64,000 bases of DNA, taken from Rathayibacter_A sp036510655 (GTDB lineage Bacteria; Actinomycetota; Actinomycetes; Actinomycetales; Microbacteriaceae). Below, piece after piece: positions 41,669-51,279 of this stretch. Where the stretch lies: NCBI GenBank assembly GCA_036510655.1, contig DATCDQ010000081.1, positions 1 to 64,000 on the forward strand, read 5' to 3'. The notes below the pieces were generated by a model. That model was given only the letters and a program-made list of their open reading frames with translations. It searched no databases and had not been told where the DNA came from. The number at the start of each line of letters is the position of its first letter. Positions within the stretch are counted from its first letter, which is position 1. The translations under genes were made by a program, and so were the position numbers.

Positions 41669-42777
41669 CGGACGATAGCGCGAGTGCAGGCGTAGGCGGG
41701 CACCCGTTGCGGGTCGGTTTCGTCGGCGGCGGGTTCATGGCACAGGTGCACTCACGTGCGGCGAGAGCGGCGCGTGCCCGGCTCGTCGGCATCGTCTCAT
41801 CGAGTCCGGCGCGCAGCGAAAAGGCCGCGGCTGAGCTGGGCGTCGAGCGCGCGTTCGACTCGCTCGATGACCTGCTGGCGTCAGACGACATCGACGTCGT
41901 GCACGTCTGCACGCCGAATTCGTTGCATGCTGAGCAAGCCGCAGCAGTTATCAGCACAGGCAAACACATCGTCTGCGAGAAACCGCTGGCGACGAGCGTG
42001 ACGGATGCCGCGGAGCTCACCGAGCTCGCCGCATCCGCAGGAGTCACCGCGACCGTTCCGTTCGTCTACCGCTTCCACCCGATGGTGCGCGAGGCGAGGG
42101 CGCGCGTTCGCTCGGGTTCACTCGGGCGGTTGCTCAGTGTGCAGGGTTCGTATCTGCAGGACTGGCTTCTGGAATCGGACGACGACAATTGGCGCGTCGA
42201 CAGCGAGCGGGGCGGGCGGTCGCGCGCGTTTGCCGACATCGGTTCGCATCTGGTCGACCTTGTGGAGTTCATCAGCGGCGACCGGATCGCGCGCGTTTCC
42301 GCGACCACTCGCACCTATTTCGACGCGCGTGCTCAGAACTCCGCCATTGCCACAGAGGACGCCGCTGCGGTCGTCATCGAAACGGAGGCAGGCGCGCTCG
42401 GCACCCTGCTCGTCTCGCAGGTCGCGCCGGGCCGCAAGAACCGGCTGAAGGTGGAGCTCGCGGGCGCATCCGAAAGCCTGGCGTTCGACCAGGAGCAGCC
42501 GGAGACGCTGTGGGTCGGACGCCGGCGCGGCACCCAGGTGATTCCCCGCGACGCCGAACAGCTGTCCCCGGATGCCGCGCGCCTGATCACCGTGCCGGCG
42601 GGGCATCCGCAGGGTTACCAGGATGCGTTCAACGCCTTCGTTTCGGACAGCTACGCCGCGATCGGCGGGGCCACGCCGGAGGGACTGCCGCGCTTCGCGG
42701 ACGGCTTGCGCGCCGCCCGCATTACGGAGGCGGTTATCGACGCTGCCGCAAGCGCCCAATGGGTTTCCGTGGAGTAG
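41665..42777 (+). CDS. Gfo/Idh/MocA-family dehydrogenase 2
   Basis: A 370-residue paralogue: GFVGGGFMAQVHSRAARAAR, STGKHIVCEKPLA (EKP), FVYRFHPMVREAR and FADIGSHLVDLVEFI. ATG overlaps the preceding stop. Paired dehydrogenases with a barrel isomerase often do 3-keto-glycoside or inositol-type oxidation-isomerisation-reduction (inference). Convergent with the amidohydrolase. Confidence 0.86.
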   Translation: MTDDSASAGVGGHPLRVGFVGGGFMAQVHSRAARAARARLVGIVSSSPARSEKAAAELGVERAFDSLDDLLASDDIDVVHVCTPNSLHAEQAAAVISTGKHIVCEKPLATSVTDAAELTELAASAGVTATVPFVYRFHPMVREARARVRSGSLGRLLSVQGSYLQDWLLESDDDNWRVDSERGGRSRAFADIGSHLVDLVEFISGDRIARVSATTRTYFDARAQNSAIATEDAAAVVIETEAGALGTLLVSQVAPGRKNRLKVELAGASESLAFDQEQPETLWVGRRRGTQVIPRDAEQLSPDAARLITVPAGHPQGYQDAFNAFVSDSYAAIGGATPEGLPRFADGLRAARITEAVIDAAASAQWVSVE

Positions 42778-42785
42778 CTTCCAAT

Positions 42786-44153
42786 TCACGACTCCCGTAT
42801 GAGTCGTGCCGCTGCCATGCGATGTTGGGCGATCAAGCCAGGGATGTCGAGATCGACGATTTGACCATCGACGACGCGCCAGACCCCGCCGATCATCACG
42901 CGATCGGCCCGATCCGCCCCACACAGCAGCAGTGCAGACAGAGGATCGTGGCTGCCGGAGAATCGCAACTCGTCGAGTGTGTACAACGCAAGGTCGGCTT
43001 GTTTGCCGGGCGCGAGTTCGCCGATGTCGTGCCGACCGAGCGCTCGGGCGGAACCGCGGGTAGCCCAACCGAGCGCGCGTTCCGGCGTCACTGCTTCTGC
43101 GCCGTATTTCAGGCGCTGCAGATACAGCGCCTGCCGAGTCTCGAGAATCAGGTTGGAGGAGTCGTTCGACGCCGAACCGTCGACTCCGATGCCGACCGGC
43201 GCACCCGCGTCCTCCAGCTCGACAACACGCGCGATTCCGGAGGCCAGCCGCATGTTCGACGATGGGCAATGTGCAACGGCCGTTCCGGCCGCGCCCAGGC
43301 GTGCGATCTCCTGATCGTCGAAATGGATGCCGTGGGCAAGCCAGGTGCGCGAGGACAGCCACCCGACACTCTCCAGGTAGTCCACGGTGCGCAGTCCGAA
43401 CGTCTCGCGGCAGAAATCCTGTTCGTCGATCGTCTCCGCCAGGTGCGTGTGCAGCCGAACATCGTGCGTTTCCGCCAGTTCGGCGCTGGCACGCATGATG
43501 CTCTCCGTCACCGAGAAGGGTGAGCATGGGGCGAGCGCGATCTGGATGACCGCGCCATCGCCTCGCTCGTGATAGTCGCGAATCAGGCGTTCGCTGTCCT
43601 CGAGGATGACATCGGGATCTTGCACGGTCGACTGCGGCGGCAGTCCACCGTTTTTCTCGCCGAGCGTCATCGATCCGCGGGTGAGGGTGGCGCGCATGCC
43701 GAGTGTGCGCACAACACCAGCCTCGATGTCGATGGCGTTTTCCATGCCGTCGGGGAACAGGTAGTGGTGGTCGGCGGCGGTCGTGCATCCGGAGAGCAGG
43801 AGCTCGGCCAGAGCGACCGTCGTCGCGAGTTCAAGATCACGGGGAGTGAGACGCGCCCAGATCGGATACAGCTGCTTCAGCCACGGAAACAGCGGAGTGC
43901 TCACGACCGGCGCCCAGGCCCGGGTCAGCGTTTGGTAGAAATGGTGGTGCGTGTTGATCAACCCCGGAATCACGACATGATTTGAGGCGTCGAACACGCT
44001 CTCGCACGTCGCGGCCGGTACGGCGCCGGCCCCGAGAACTTCCTCGATCACGCCATTTGCGACGACGAACCCGCTCGCAGCATCACGGTCATTTGCCGTG
44101 AACACGGCCAGCGGGTTCTTTACCCACGTTCGGGCGGAGCGTGGATCGTTCAC
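42786..44153 (-). CDS. 8-oxoguanine-deaminase-like amidohydrolase
   Basis: About 455 residues, metal-dependent hydrolase of the cytosine/8-oxoguanine deaminase (AtzB/TrzN-like) group. Metal ligands appear as GLINTHHHFYQTLTR, the middle His in LHTHLAETIDE, LAHGIHFDD and VGIGVDGSASND. The THHHxYQ.LTR form is typical of 8-oxoguanine deaminase (8-oxoguanine to uric acid). GTG 44153 (VNDPRSART) follows AAAGG; the frame extends to 44228 without homology. No purine-pathway neighbour is seen. Confidence 0.8.
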   Translation of the reverse strand: MNDPRSARTWVKNPLAVFTANDRDAASGFVVANGVIEEVLGAGAVPAATCESVFDASNHVVIPGLINTHHHFYQTLTRAWAPVVSTPLFPWLKQLYPIWARLTPRDLELATTVALAELLLSGCTTAADHHYLFPDGMENAIDIEAGVVRTLGMRATLTRGSMTLGEKNGGLPPQSTVQDPDVILEDSERLIRDYHERGDGAVIQIALAPCSPFSVTESIMRASAELAETHDVRLHTHLAETIDEQDFCRETFGLRTVDYLESVGWLSSRTWLAHGIHFDDQEIARLGAAGTAVAHCPSSNMRLASGIARVVELEDAGAPVGIGVDGSASNDSSNLILETRQALYLQRLKYGAEAVTPERALGWATRGSARALGRHDIGELAPGKQADLALYTLDELRFSGSHDPLSALLLCGADRADRVMIGGVWRVVDGQIVDLDIPGLIAQHRMAAARLIRES

Positions 44154-44288
44154 GAGGGGACCTTTCGCCAGACACCGATGGTGCCAGCTCAGTGAGGTCC
44201 TGTCTGCTGATCCAGGAACGTCGTGCACGGCATACCGACGACGTGGCCACCAGCTTATGTTCCGTCTAGGGTGATCGTCAACGACGGC

Positions 44289-44324
44289 CGGCCGAGCCGG
44301 CCAACCGGCCGGCCGGCTCGGCCG
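44289..44324. terminator. GC-rich hairpin downstream of the ABC exporter operon
   Basis: Arms CGGCCGAGCCGGCC (44289-44302) and GGCCGGCTCGGCCG (44311-44324) are perfect over 14 bp around an 8-nt loop. It lies 85 bp past the stop of the leftward ABC ATPase, a likely terminator without a T-tract. The rest of 44154-44409 shows nothing else. Confidence 0.6.
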
Positions 44325-44409
44325 AGTGTGCTCATGTGGACGTTATGATCGCCCTGAGGGCGGTCCAACGGGCCACTTGGGCGCACTCGGCGGCTGGTGA
44401 GGGCGAGGG

Positions 44410-45078
44410 CTATTTCTCCGTCACCGTTCCGCGCTTGATGTGCAGGCGGCGCTGCGCGCGGGCTGCGACCGCCGAGTCGTGGGTGACGACCACGAGTGTC
44501 AGGTTACGGTCGTGCCACAGGCCCTCGAGCAGGTCCATGATCTCGTCGCGGGTGTCCTCGTCGAGGGCACCGGTGGGTTCGTCCGCGAGGAGCACGTCCG
44601 GCTCCTTCACGAGCGCACGCGCGATTGCGACGCGCTGCTGCTGCCCTCCGGACAATTCGCCGGGCAGGTGGTTTCCGCGGTCGGCGAGGCCGACGGAGGC
44701 CAGTGCTTCGCGGGCACGCTGCGCCCGGTGCTTCGCGGGCAGGCCGAGTGGCGCCAGCCCGGTCTCCACGTTCTCCTGAGCGGTGAGCGTCGGGATCAGG
44801 TTGAAGCTCTGGAACACGAAGCCGATCTCCTTCGCCCGGATGCCCGCCAGCTTGCCGTCGCTCATCGAGCTGAGACTTGACGTGCCGAGTTCGACCGAAC
44901 CGGATGTCGGCCGGTCCAGCGCGCCGAGCATCTGCAGCAGAGTTGACTTGCCGCCGCCCGTCGGCCCCTGCACGGCCACCATTTGGCCATCGGGGATCTC
45001 GAGGCTGACATTGTTCAACGCGGTGACCGAACGCTTGGACTGCGCGTAGGTTTTGGTGACTTTGCTGAGGGTGTACAT
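44410..45078 (-). CDS. ABC transporter ATPase, MacB/LolD type
   Basis: A 222-residue ATPase: Walker A GPTGGGKST, VFQSFNLIPTLTAQENVE, signature LSGGQQQRVAIARAL, Walker B VLLADEPTGALDE and VVVTHDSAVAA. The ADEPTGALD form is typical of MacB-type exporter ATPases. Downstream of, and 36 bp from, its permease; both are divergent from the two-component system. Confidence 0.9.
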   Translation of the reverse strand: MYTLSKVTKTYAQSKRSVTALNNVSLEIPDGQMVAVQGPTGGGKSTLLQMLGALDRPTSGSVELGTSSLSSMSDGKLAGIRAKEIGFVFQSFNLIPTLTAQENVETGLAPLGLPAKHRAQRAREALASVGLADRGNHLPGELSGGQQQRVAIARALVKEPDVLLADEPTGALDEDTRDEIMDLLEGLWHDRNLTLVVVTHDSAVAARAQRRLHIKRGTVTEK

Positions 45079-45114
45079 GGGATGATCCGTTCGTCTGACG
45101 TGAGGGAGTGGGGG

Positions 45115-46677
45115 TTACGCAACCGAGCGCAGCGCTTCGGCGGGGCGCAGTCGCGAGGCGCGCCATCCGCCGATGGCGCCGGCGAGCAAGCCGCCGAGCA
45201 CCGCGAGCCCGACGGCGATGACGATGACCCAGACAGTGACGGGCGCGTTCAGCACGACGTTGACAGAGGATGCCGCGGCACGGCTCGCGCCGCCGAATCC
45301 AGCACCGCCGAACCCGCCGGCTCCTGCCCCGGTGCCACCCGTGCCTCTGGTCGCCAGTTGACCGACTCGCCCCGCCGCCTGCGCGACGCGGTTGCCCTGC
45401 GTTGCGCTGCCGGAAAGCGTTGGAGCGACCATATTGATGATCAGTACTCCGACGAGCCCGACGGCGACGCCGATGACCCCGCCGATGAGGGCCTGCACGG
45501 TGGACTCGCCGGCAACCTGACCGACGATGCGCCGGTTCGTCCAGCCGATCGCCTTGAGCGTGCCGAACTCTCGGGTACGGCGGGTGACGCCGGACACCGT
45601 GAACAGGATTGCGATCAAGAATGCGGCAGCCAGAACGATCAGCGACAGCCACGTTCCGAGGTTCGACAGCAGCTGGCTGGCGGTGCCCAGGGATCCGGAC
45701 ACGCTGGAGGCCAGGTCGGCCTGCGTGCTCACCGTTGCCTTGGGAAGCGCCTTCTGCAGGGCGGTCTGCAACTGGCCGACGTCGCTCGAAGATGCCGCGG
45801 TGACGTAGATGTCCGTCACGTTGCCGGCCTCGCCGGCCAGTGTCTGAGCCACCGTCAACGGGATGTAGGCGTTGGCCGCGGTCTGGGCGTCCGACCCGGT
45901 CGCGGTGACCAGCCCGACAACCGAGAAGCTCTTGCCGCCGATAGTGATGGTGTCGCCGACGGCCAGTTTCGCCGTCTTGGCGTAACTCGCGTCGAGCACG
46001 GCGACGTCCGTGCTGTCATCAGCTTTCGTCAGGGAGCGGCCGGACGATAGCGTTGCAGCGGAAAGTGGGCCGACGGCATCCGCTGCGGGGTTGATTCCGA
46101 TCACGCTGAATGAGCTGACGTTGAACGAGCTGCCGCCCGCGCCGTCTGCTCCGCCGGTCGGTGCCGGCGTAGAAGCGCCGGATGCCGCACCCGAGCCGCC
46201 TGCATTGCCGCCGTTGCGTCCCTGCTGGAAGTTCGGCAGGGTGCCGTTGAACGTTGTGTTGGTGAGGGTCAACGCAGACGCCGCGGAGGCGACCCCGGAG
46301 ACTGCCTTCACCTTCGTCAGGTCAGTGCCGGCCAGGGTCTGCGTTCCGGGGCTGACGGCGAGACGCGAGGTGTTCACCGTGCGGCTTCCGCCGCTGGACG
46401 TGCCGGCGCCCGCGCCGAAGTCGAATCGCCGACCCGTTCCGTTGGGTCCTGCACCGAAACCGGCTTGAGCGCTCGCCGCAGTGACCGGTTGAGTGACCGT
46501 GATATCGGTGCCGACGCCGTAGACGGATTGCAGCACGTGCGCCTGCGCATCCTTCACCCCGGCGGACACCGCGTTCACGATGATGACGAGCGCGATCGCC
46601 AGCGCCATGCCGATCGCGATGATGATGGTCTGCTTTCGCCTGTTCACGAGTTCGCGACGTAGATAAATGCCGAACAT
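45115..46677 (-). CDS. ABC exporter permease, MacB/FtsX type
   Basis: A 520-residue permease with one N-terminal helix (IIIAIGMALAIALVIIVNAV), a long extracytoplasmic region rich in Gly/Ala/Ser/Thr, and three C-terminal helices (IVLAAAFLIAILFTVSGV, ALIGGVIGVAVGLVGVLI, VWVIVIAVGLAVLGGLLAG). The GTLKAIGWTNRRIVGQV motif after the second helix is typical of FtsX-like permeases. GGAG precedes the start. With the ATPase and the adjacent two-component system it forms a BceAB/MacB-like envelope-stress module. Confidence 0.88.
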   Translation of the reverse strand: MFGIYLRRELVNRRKQTIIIAIGMALAIALVIIVNAVSAGVKDAQAHVLQSVYGVGTDITVTQPVTAASAQAGFGAGPNGTGRRFDFGAGAGTSSGGSRTVNTSRLAVSPGTQTLAGTDLTKVKAVSGVASAASALTLTNTTFNGTLPNFQQGRNGGNAGGSGAASGASTPAPTGGADGAGGSSFNVSSFSVIGINPAADAVGPLSAATLSSGRSLTKADDSTDVAVLDASYAKTAKLAVGDTITIGGKSFSVVGLVTATGSDAQTAANAYIPLTVAQTLAGEAGNVTDIYVTAASSSDVGQLQTALQKALPKATVSTQADLASSVSGSLGTASQLLSNLGTWLSLIVLAAAFLIAILFTVSGVTRRTREFGTLKAIGWTNRRIVGQVAGESTVQALIGGVIGVAVGLVGVLIINMVAPTLSGSATQGNRVAQAAGRVGQLATRGTGGTGAGAGGFGGAGFGGASRAAASSVNVVLNAPVTVWVIVIAVGLAVLGGLLAGAIGGWRASRLRPAEALRSVA

Positions 46678-46901
46678 TGGGGCTCCTCGATGCTTCCGAC
46701 ACGGTCGCAGCGGCAGCGACCGTGGTCATGCTTAGGAATACGGGGTGCCGTTGTGGTGCGGCTGTGGGCCTGTTATGGATGTGCCGAATGCATACGGGAT
46801 TGATCTGCCGAGCTCCAATGCACACAGAAGGCTGTGAGCATTCTCAGGATCCGCATACGAAACGGATAGTAACCCCAGACTGCACGGAAGATAATAAGGC
46901 C

Positions 46902-47663
46902 ATGACCAACGACACTGCGACCTCAGCGCGAACCGCGACCGAACCGCGCGGATTGCTGCGCCATCCTGACGGTTCCGCCATCCGTGTGCTCGTCGTAGAC
47001 GATGAGCGCACACTCACCGACCTGCTGCACATGGCGCTGCGCTATGAGGGATGGGATGTGCGTACGGCGGCGACCGGCCAGCAAGCGCTGACCACGGCCC
47101 GTGAGTTCAGACCGGATGCTGTTGTTCTGGACATCATGCTGCCGGACATCGATGGGCTCAGTGTGCTCAGCCGGATGCGCGAGAACGGTGGAGAGACGCC
47201 GGTGCTGTTCCTGACGGCGAAGGATTCGCTTGACGATCGCATCGCCGGGCTCACCGCCGGTGGTGATGACTACGTGACGAAGCCGTTCAGCCTCGAGGAA
47301 CTCGTTGCCCGACTCCGCAGCCTCCTGCGCAGATCGCGTGTGCTCGTCACCGATTCGACCGACCCGCGCATCGTCGTCGGCGACCTGATGCTGGACGAAG
47401 ACAGCTACGAGGTGGAGCGCGCCGGCGACCCGGTTTCGCTGACCGCCACCGAGTTCGAACTGCTGCGCTTCCTGATGCGCAATCCGCGCCGCGTGCTCAG
47501 CAAGGCGCAGATCCTCGACCGTGTCTGGAGCTACGACTTCGGCGGCACCTCGAGCGTCGTGGAGTTGTACATCTCTTACCTGCGCAAGAAGATCGACGCG
47601 GGCCATCCGGCCATGATCCACACGGTGCGCGGCGCCGGGTACATGATCAAGGCGGCGGAATGA
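46902..47663 (+). CDS. OmpR-family response regulator
   Basis: A 253-residue regulator: receiver domain with VLVVDDERTL, phospho-acceptor Asp in VVLDIMLPD, and YVTKPFSLEEL; C-terminal winged helix (LTATEFELLRFLMRNPRRVL, HTVRGAGYMIK). ATG 46902 has a TAAGGC just upstream; the frame is open to 46677, but that part is not conserved. It overlaps the kinase start by 4 bp and is divergent from the ABC exporter it may control. Confidence 0.92.
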   Translation: MTNDTATSARTATEPRGLLRHPDGSAIRVLVVDDERTLTDLLHMALRYEGWDVRTAATGQQALTTAREFRPDAVVLDIMLPDIDGLSVLSRMRENGGETPVLFLTAKDSLDDRIAGLTAGGDDYVTKPFSLEELVARLRSLLRRSRVLVTDSTDPRIVVGDLMLDEDSYEVERAGDPVSLTATEFELLRFLMRNPRRVLSKAQILDRVWSYDFGGTSSVVELYISYLRKKIDAGHPAMIHTVRGAGYMIKAAE

Positions 47664-49201
47664 CCCCAGCCGCGTCGATCTGGGCGCGGTGGCTACGAGA
47701 TCCGTTTCGATCGTGGACGCTGCGCAGACGACTCGTGCTCGCCGTCGTGGCGCTGCTCGCGGTGCTCGGCCTGATCATCGGGCTGGTCAGCGTGCTGTTT
47801 CTGGAAAACTATCTGATCGACCGACTCGACGGTCAGCTGTCCGCGGCCGGTCACCGCAGCCAGGCAGTAGCAATCGAAGCCATTCAGCGCGCGAATCCGA
47901 CGGCGGACCAACTCGCAACCGTCATCATCGAGGCAACCGGGCAAGTTCCCGGTACCTTCGTCGGCGTCGTAGTGAACAACAATGTCGTCGCCACCAGCTA
48001 CCTCGGCGTCAGCCGGGCCGGCGCCAACATCGCGCCGCAAACGATCTCCCCAGGGAGCAAGACCGCACTGGTGGCACTGCCGATCGACGGAACACCGACG
48101 AGCGTTGATCTCGGCGGCACGCTCGGCGAATACCGAATGGTCTCGGTTTCCCTGACGAACAACAGCGAGCTCGTGCTCGGGCTGCCGCTGGGTGAATCCC
48201 AGAACACCGTCGCTCGGCTCGGCTGGATCATCGGCATCGTGACGTCGCTCGCGCTCGTTGTGGCCGTGGCAGTCGGCCTGCTGATTGTGCGACTGGCCCT
48301 GCGCCCACTCGATCGTGTCGCCGCAGCTGCGACCGAGGTGTCTGAGCTTCCACTGGATCGCGGAGAGGTGGCGCTAGCAGTGCGCGTGCGGGACGAAGAC
48401 ACCAACACGCGCACAGAAGTGGGGCGCGTCGGCGCCTCGCTGAACCGGATGCTCGGCCACGTCGCATCCGCTCTGACCGCACGTCAGGAAAGCGAGAACA
48501 AGGTGCGCCAGTTCGTCGCGGATGCCAGCCACGAGTTGCGCACGCCACTCGCGTCGATCCGAGGTTACGCTGAGCTGACGCGGCGCACACAGCAGGACCT
48601 GCCGCAGGAGGCAGTGCGTTCACTCGGCCGAATCGAATCCGAAGCGCAGCGGATGACGGGCATTGTCGAGGATCTGCTGCTGCTGGCGCGCCTGGACGAG
48701 GGGCGCGCGCTCGAGCGCGAGCCTGTCGATCTCTCCCGCCTTCTCGTAGACGCACTCTCTGACGCGCACGCGGCCGGCCCCGACCACACCTGGTCGATCG
48801 ATCTGCCCGGCGAGCCCGTCGAGGTGATTGGTGACGAACCGCGCCTGCACCAGGTCGTCGTGAACCTGCTTGCGAACGCGCGCGTGCACACTCCGGCCGG
48901 CACGACGATCACAGCGACGCTGGAGCGCGACGGAACGAACGCCGTGATGACGGTGCTGGATGACGGACCCGGCATTCCGGATGCGCTGAAGCCGCTGCTG
49001 TTCGAGCGTTTCGCCCGCGGCGACAGTTCTCGTTCACGAGAGACCGGCAGCACCGGCCTCGGCCTGGCGATCGTGCAGGCCGTTGTAACCGCTCAAGGCG
49101 GCTCCGTGTCTGTGGAAAGCGAGCCGGGCCGCACCGCATTCACGGTCGTGCTCCCGCTGATGCCTGTTGGTGTCAGGACCGGAGAAACCGTAATCCTGTA
49201 A
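47660..49201 (+). CDS. Sensor histidine kinase
   Basis: A 513-residue membrane kinase. The first helix is LVLAVVALLAVLGLIIGLVS (about residues 25-50), followed by a ~150-residue outer sensor, a second helix IIGIVTSLALVVAVAVGLLI, and HAMP. Then come HisKA (DASHELRTPLASIRGYAEL, phospho-His) and HATPase_c (VVNLLANARVHTP, DDGPGIP, STGLGLAIVQAVV). Partner of the preceding regulator. Confidence 0.92.
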   Translation: MTPAASIWARWLRDPFRSWTLRRRLVLAVVALLAVLGLIIGLVSVLFLENYLIDRLDGQLSAAGHRSQAVAIEAIQRANPTADQLATVIIEATGQVPGTFVGVVVNNNVVATSYLGVSRAGANIAPQTISPGSKTALVALPIDGTPTSVDLGGTLGEYRMVSVSLTNNSELVLGLPLGESQNTVARLGWIIGIVTSLALVVAVAVGLLIVRLALRPLDRVAAAATEVSELPLDRGEVALAVRVRDEDTNTRTEVGRVGASLNRMLGHVASALTARQESENKVRQFVADASHELRTPLASIRGYAELTRRTQQDLPQEAVRSLGRIESEAQRMTGIVEDLLLLARLDEGRALEREPVDLSRLLVDALSDAHAAGPDHTWSIDLPGEPVEVIGDEPRLHQVVVNLLANARVHTPAGTTITATLERDGTNAVMTVLDDGPGIPDALKPLLFERFARGDSSRSRETGSTGLGLAIVQAVVTAQGGSVSVESEPGRTAFTVVLPLMPVGVRTGETVIL

Positions 49202-49369
49202 TTGATTCGGCCTTGACGCGAACGTAGTTCCACCTGGTCGTGGGATGTGCCGTCCGCCGGTCGAGAGCGCTGGCCTTCTCAATGTCGTGGTCGGCGCGCA
49301 TCGGGGCATCTGCTGTATGCGACGCGGTCCGGCGCGGGTCGTGCGCTGCCTATATCTGGATTGGCCTTG

Positions 49370-49398
49370 TTGACAAATCACAGATCACGTCCTAGGTT
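49370..49398 (+). promoter_or_regulatory. Candidate promoter of the polyol operon
   Basis: TTGACA (49370-49375), 17-bp spacer, TAGGTT (49393-49398). It lies 205 bp before the first gene. The 49202-49603 region is otherwise AT-richer than its surroundings and gene-free, and may hold the DeoR operator. Confidence 0.5.
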
Positions 49399-49603
49399 TA
49401 GATATCACATGAATTAGTAACAACATCACAAGATAGTTAACATTCGGTGTGACGCGCAAGATCTGACGAAGCGGTCCGACACGAGGGCACCTTCGCCGGG
49501 TGGTGCCGCGACACACGCCGGAAACCCGCACATGAATCCACCTCAAGCCGGTCCGAGCACTGCACTGTTTCGGACCGCCTCCCCGATAGGAGCGTCACAG
49601 ACG

Positions 49604-50626
49604 ATGCGAGCAGTAGTTTTCGAGGCCCCGGGAGCGCTTGCGCTTCGTGAGCTGGCTGATCCAATGCCAGGTTTCAAAGAGGTCGTGATCCAGGTCGCGG
49701 CCGTTGGTATCTGCGGTACGGACACCCACGTCTTCGACGGGGAGTTCGAAGGCACGATCTTCCCGCTGATCCCCGGCCACGAGGTGAGCGGCACCGTCAC
49801 AGCCATCGGCGACGGCGTGAGCACGGTGAACGTCGGCAACCATGTCGTCGTCAACCCGAGCACCACCTGCGGCGAATGCGAATTCTGCCTGAATGGAAAG
49901 TCGAACCTCTGCCGCAACTGGAACGGGCTTGGCGTTGTTGCGAGTGACGGCGGCTCTGCCCAGTTCATCAAGGCGCCGCTCGCGAATGTATTCAGGCTCA
50001 AGCCTGAGACGGATATCTACCAGGCTGCGCTGATCGAGCCGCTGGCGTGTGCGATCCGCGGCTACGATATCCTGCCGCGCAAGATGGGCGAGCACTACCT
50101 GGTTTACGGATCCGGCACCATGGGACTTTTGATGGCGCAGTTGGCGCCCCGCGCCGGGGCCGCGAGTGTGACGATCGTCGACACGAACCCCAGCCGACTT
50201 GAGGTTGCACGTGAGGTGGGCATCCAGAACATCTACGCGAGCGCTGATGAGGCCAGCCGTGACAAGTGGGACGTCGTGATCGACTGCACCGGTAACGTGC
50301 GAGCAATCGAAGACGGTCTGCCGCGGGTCAAGGCCGGCGGCACGTTCCAGCACTTCGGCGTCGCCCCGGCAGAAGCGATCGCCAACTACTCACCGTTCCG
50401 GGTCTACCGAGACGAGATCAACATCGTGGGCACGATGGCCGTGCTCAACTCCTTCGGCCGCGCGGTCGAGATGTTCGAGGCCGGCGCCGTCAACTCTATT
50501 CCGATGATCAGCCACTCCTTCACCCTGGACGACTACGCCGAAGCTCTCGACATGTTTCGCAAGGGCACCGGGCGCAAGTTGCAGATTCGCCCGAACGACA
50601 CCGAGTCACGGACGCTGCACTCATGA
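49604..50626 (+). CDS. Zinc-dependent polyol dehydrogenase 1
   Basis: A 340-residue medium-chain dehydrogenase. Catalytic zinc: Cys37 (VGICGTD) and GHE (His59, Glu60). Structural zinc cysteines are complete: Cys89, 92, 95 and 103 (TCGECEFCLNGKSNLC). YGSGTMGLLMAQLA binds NAD. AGGAG lies upstream of ATG 49604; the frame opening at 49532 is non-conserved. First gene of the sugar-alcohol operon; expected to oxidise a polyol (for example a tetritol) to a ketose. Confidence 0.87.
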   Translation: MRAVVFEAPGALALRELADPMPGFKEVVIQVAAVGICGTDTHVFDGEFEGTIFPLIPGHEVSGTVTAIGDGVSTVNVGNHVVVNPSTTCGECEFCLNGKSNLCRNWNGLGVVASDGGSAQFIKAPLANVFRLKPETDIYQAALIEPLACAIRGYDILPRKMGEHYLVYGSGTMGLLMAQLAPRAGAASVTIVDTNPSRLEVAREVGIQNIYASADEASRDKWDVVIDCTGNVRAIEDGLPRVKAGGTFQHFGVAPAEAIANYSPFRVYRDEINIVGTMAVLNSFGRAVEMFEAGAVNSIPMISHSFTLDDYAEALDMFRKGTGRKLQIRPNDTESRTLHS

Positions 50627-51279
50627 GCGCGAGCACGGCGACAACCCGGAGCCGGTTCTCGTCTCCGCGCGCTAAGCGGATCATCCTGGCGGCTGTCGTC
50701 GTTGTGGTGCTCATTCTGATGGGCGTCGGCACGAAAGTCGTCAGTAACAGCTCGGCTGCGGTCAGCACTGACGGCGCGTTCTCCCCGGCAACGTACGGTA
50801 AGACGCAGTTCCCCAAGATCCAAGCAGAGATCGTCAAACGTGCCGTTCCTGCAGCCACACTGGCGGAAGCGATCGCGGCGAATCCCACCGCCGCCAGTGA
50901 CAAGTACGGGGTCAAGGCGACGACGGGGTCCGAGCTCAGTGTCAGCTTCACTGGTGTAGCCGGTACTCCTCAAGACGGGATCTATCCGGTCGCTGTGCAA
51001 GGACTGCCACAGGGGTTGAATATTCGCGTGCAGACCGGGCCGGCAATCAACGGAACGGACCTGCGAGATGCGACGGGCACGATCAGCTTTGGCCAGTTCA
51101 CGAACCAGATCGACTACCAGAACGCCGGCGCCGCGTTGAACGACGAGATGAAGAAGTTGGTACTCGCCAAAGTCGACGCAGCACACCTTCAAGGCAAAAC
51201 TGTTTCGGTGGTCGGGGCGTTCGAACTGATCAATCCGAACGGCTGGCTTGTCACACCCGTGAAATTGAGCATGCAATGA
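50623..51279 (+). CDS. DUF2291-family periplasmic/membrane-anchored protein
   Basis: A 218-residue protein with one N-terminal helix (IILAAVVVVVLILMGVGTKV, about residues 20-40) and an extracytoplasmic domain (FSPATYGKTQFPKIQAE, GTISFGQFTNQIDYQNAGAA). The layout matches DUF2291, which is found with ribose-type ABC sugar importers; its role is unknown. Overlaps the dehydrogenase and ATPase by 4 bp each. Confidence 0.75.
   Translation: MSASTATTRSRFSSPRAKRIILAAVVVVVLILMGVGTKVVSNSSAAVSTDGAFSPATYGKTQFPKIQAEIVKRAVPAATLAEAIAANPTAASDKYGVKATTGSELSVSFTGVAGTPQDGIYPVAVQGLPQGLNIRVQTGPAINGTDLRDATGTISFGQFTNQIDYQNAGAALNDEMKKLVLAKVDAAHLQGKTVSVVGAFELINPNGWLVTPVKLSMQ

Noticed and set aside
46677..46901. 75-codon N-terminal extension of the response regulator
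   Set aside because: The region is the divergent promoter with the ABC permease; the extension is not conserved.
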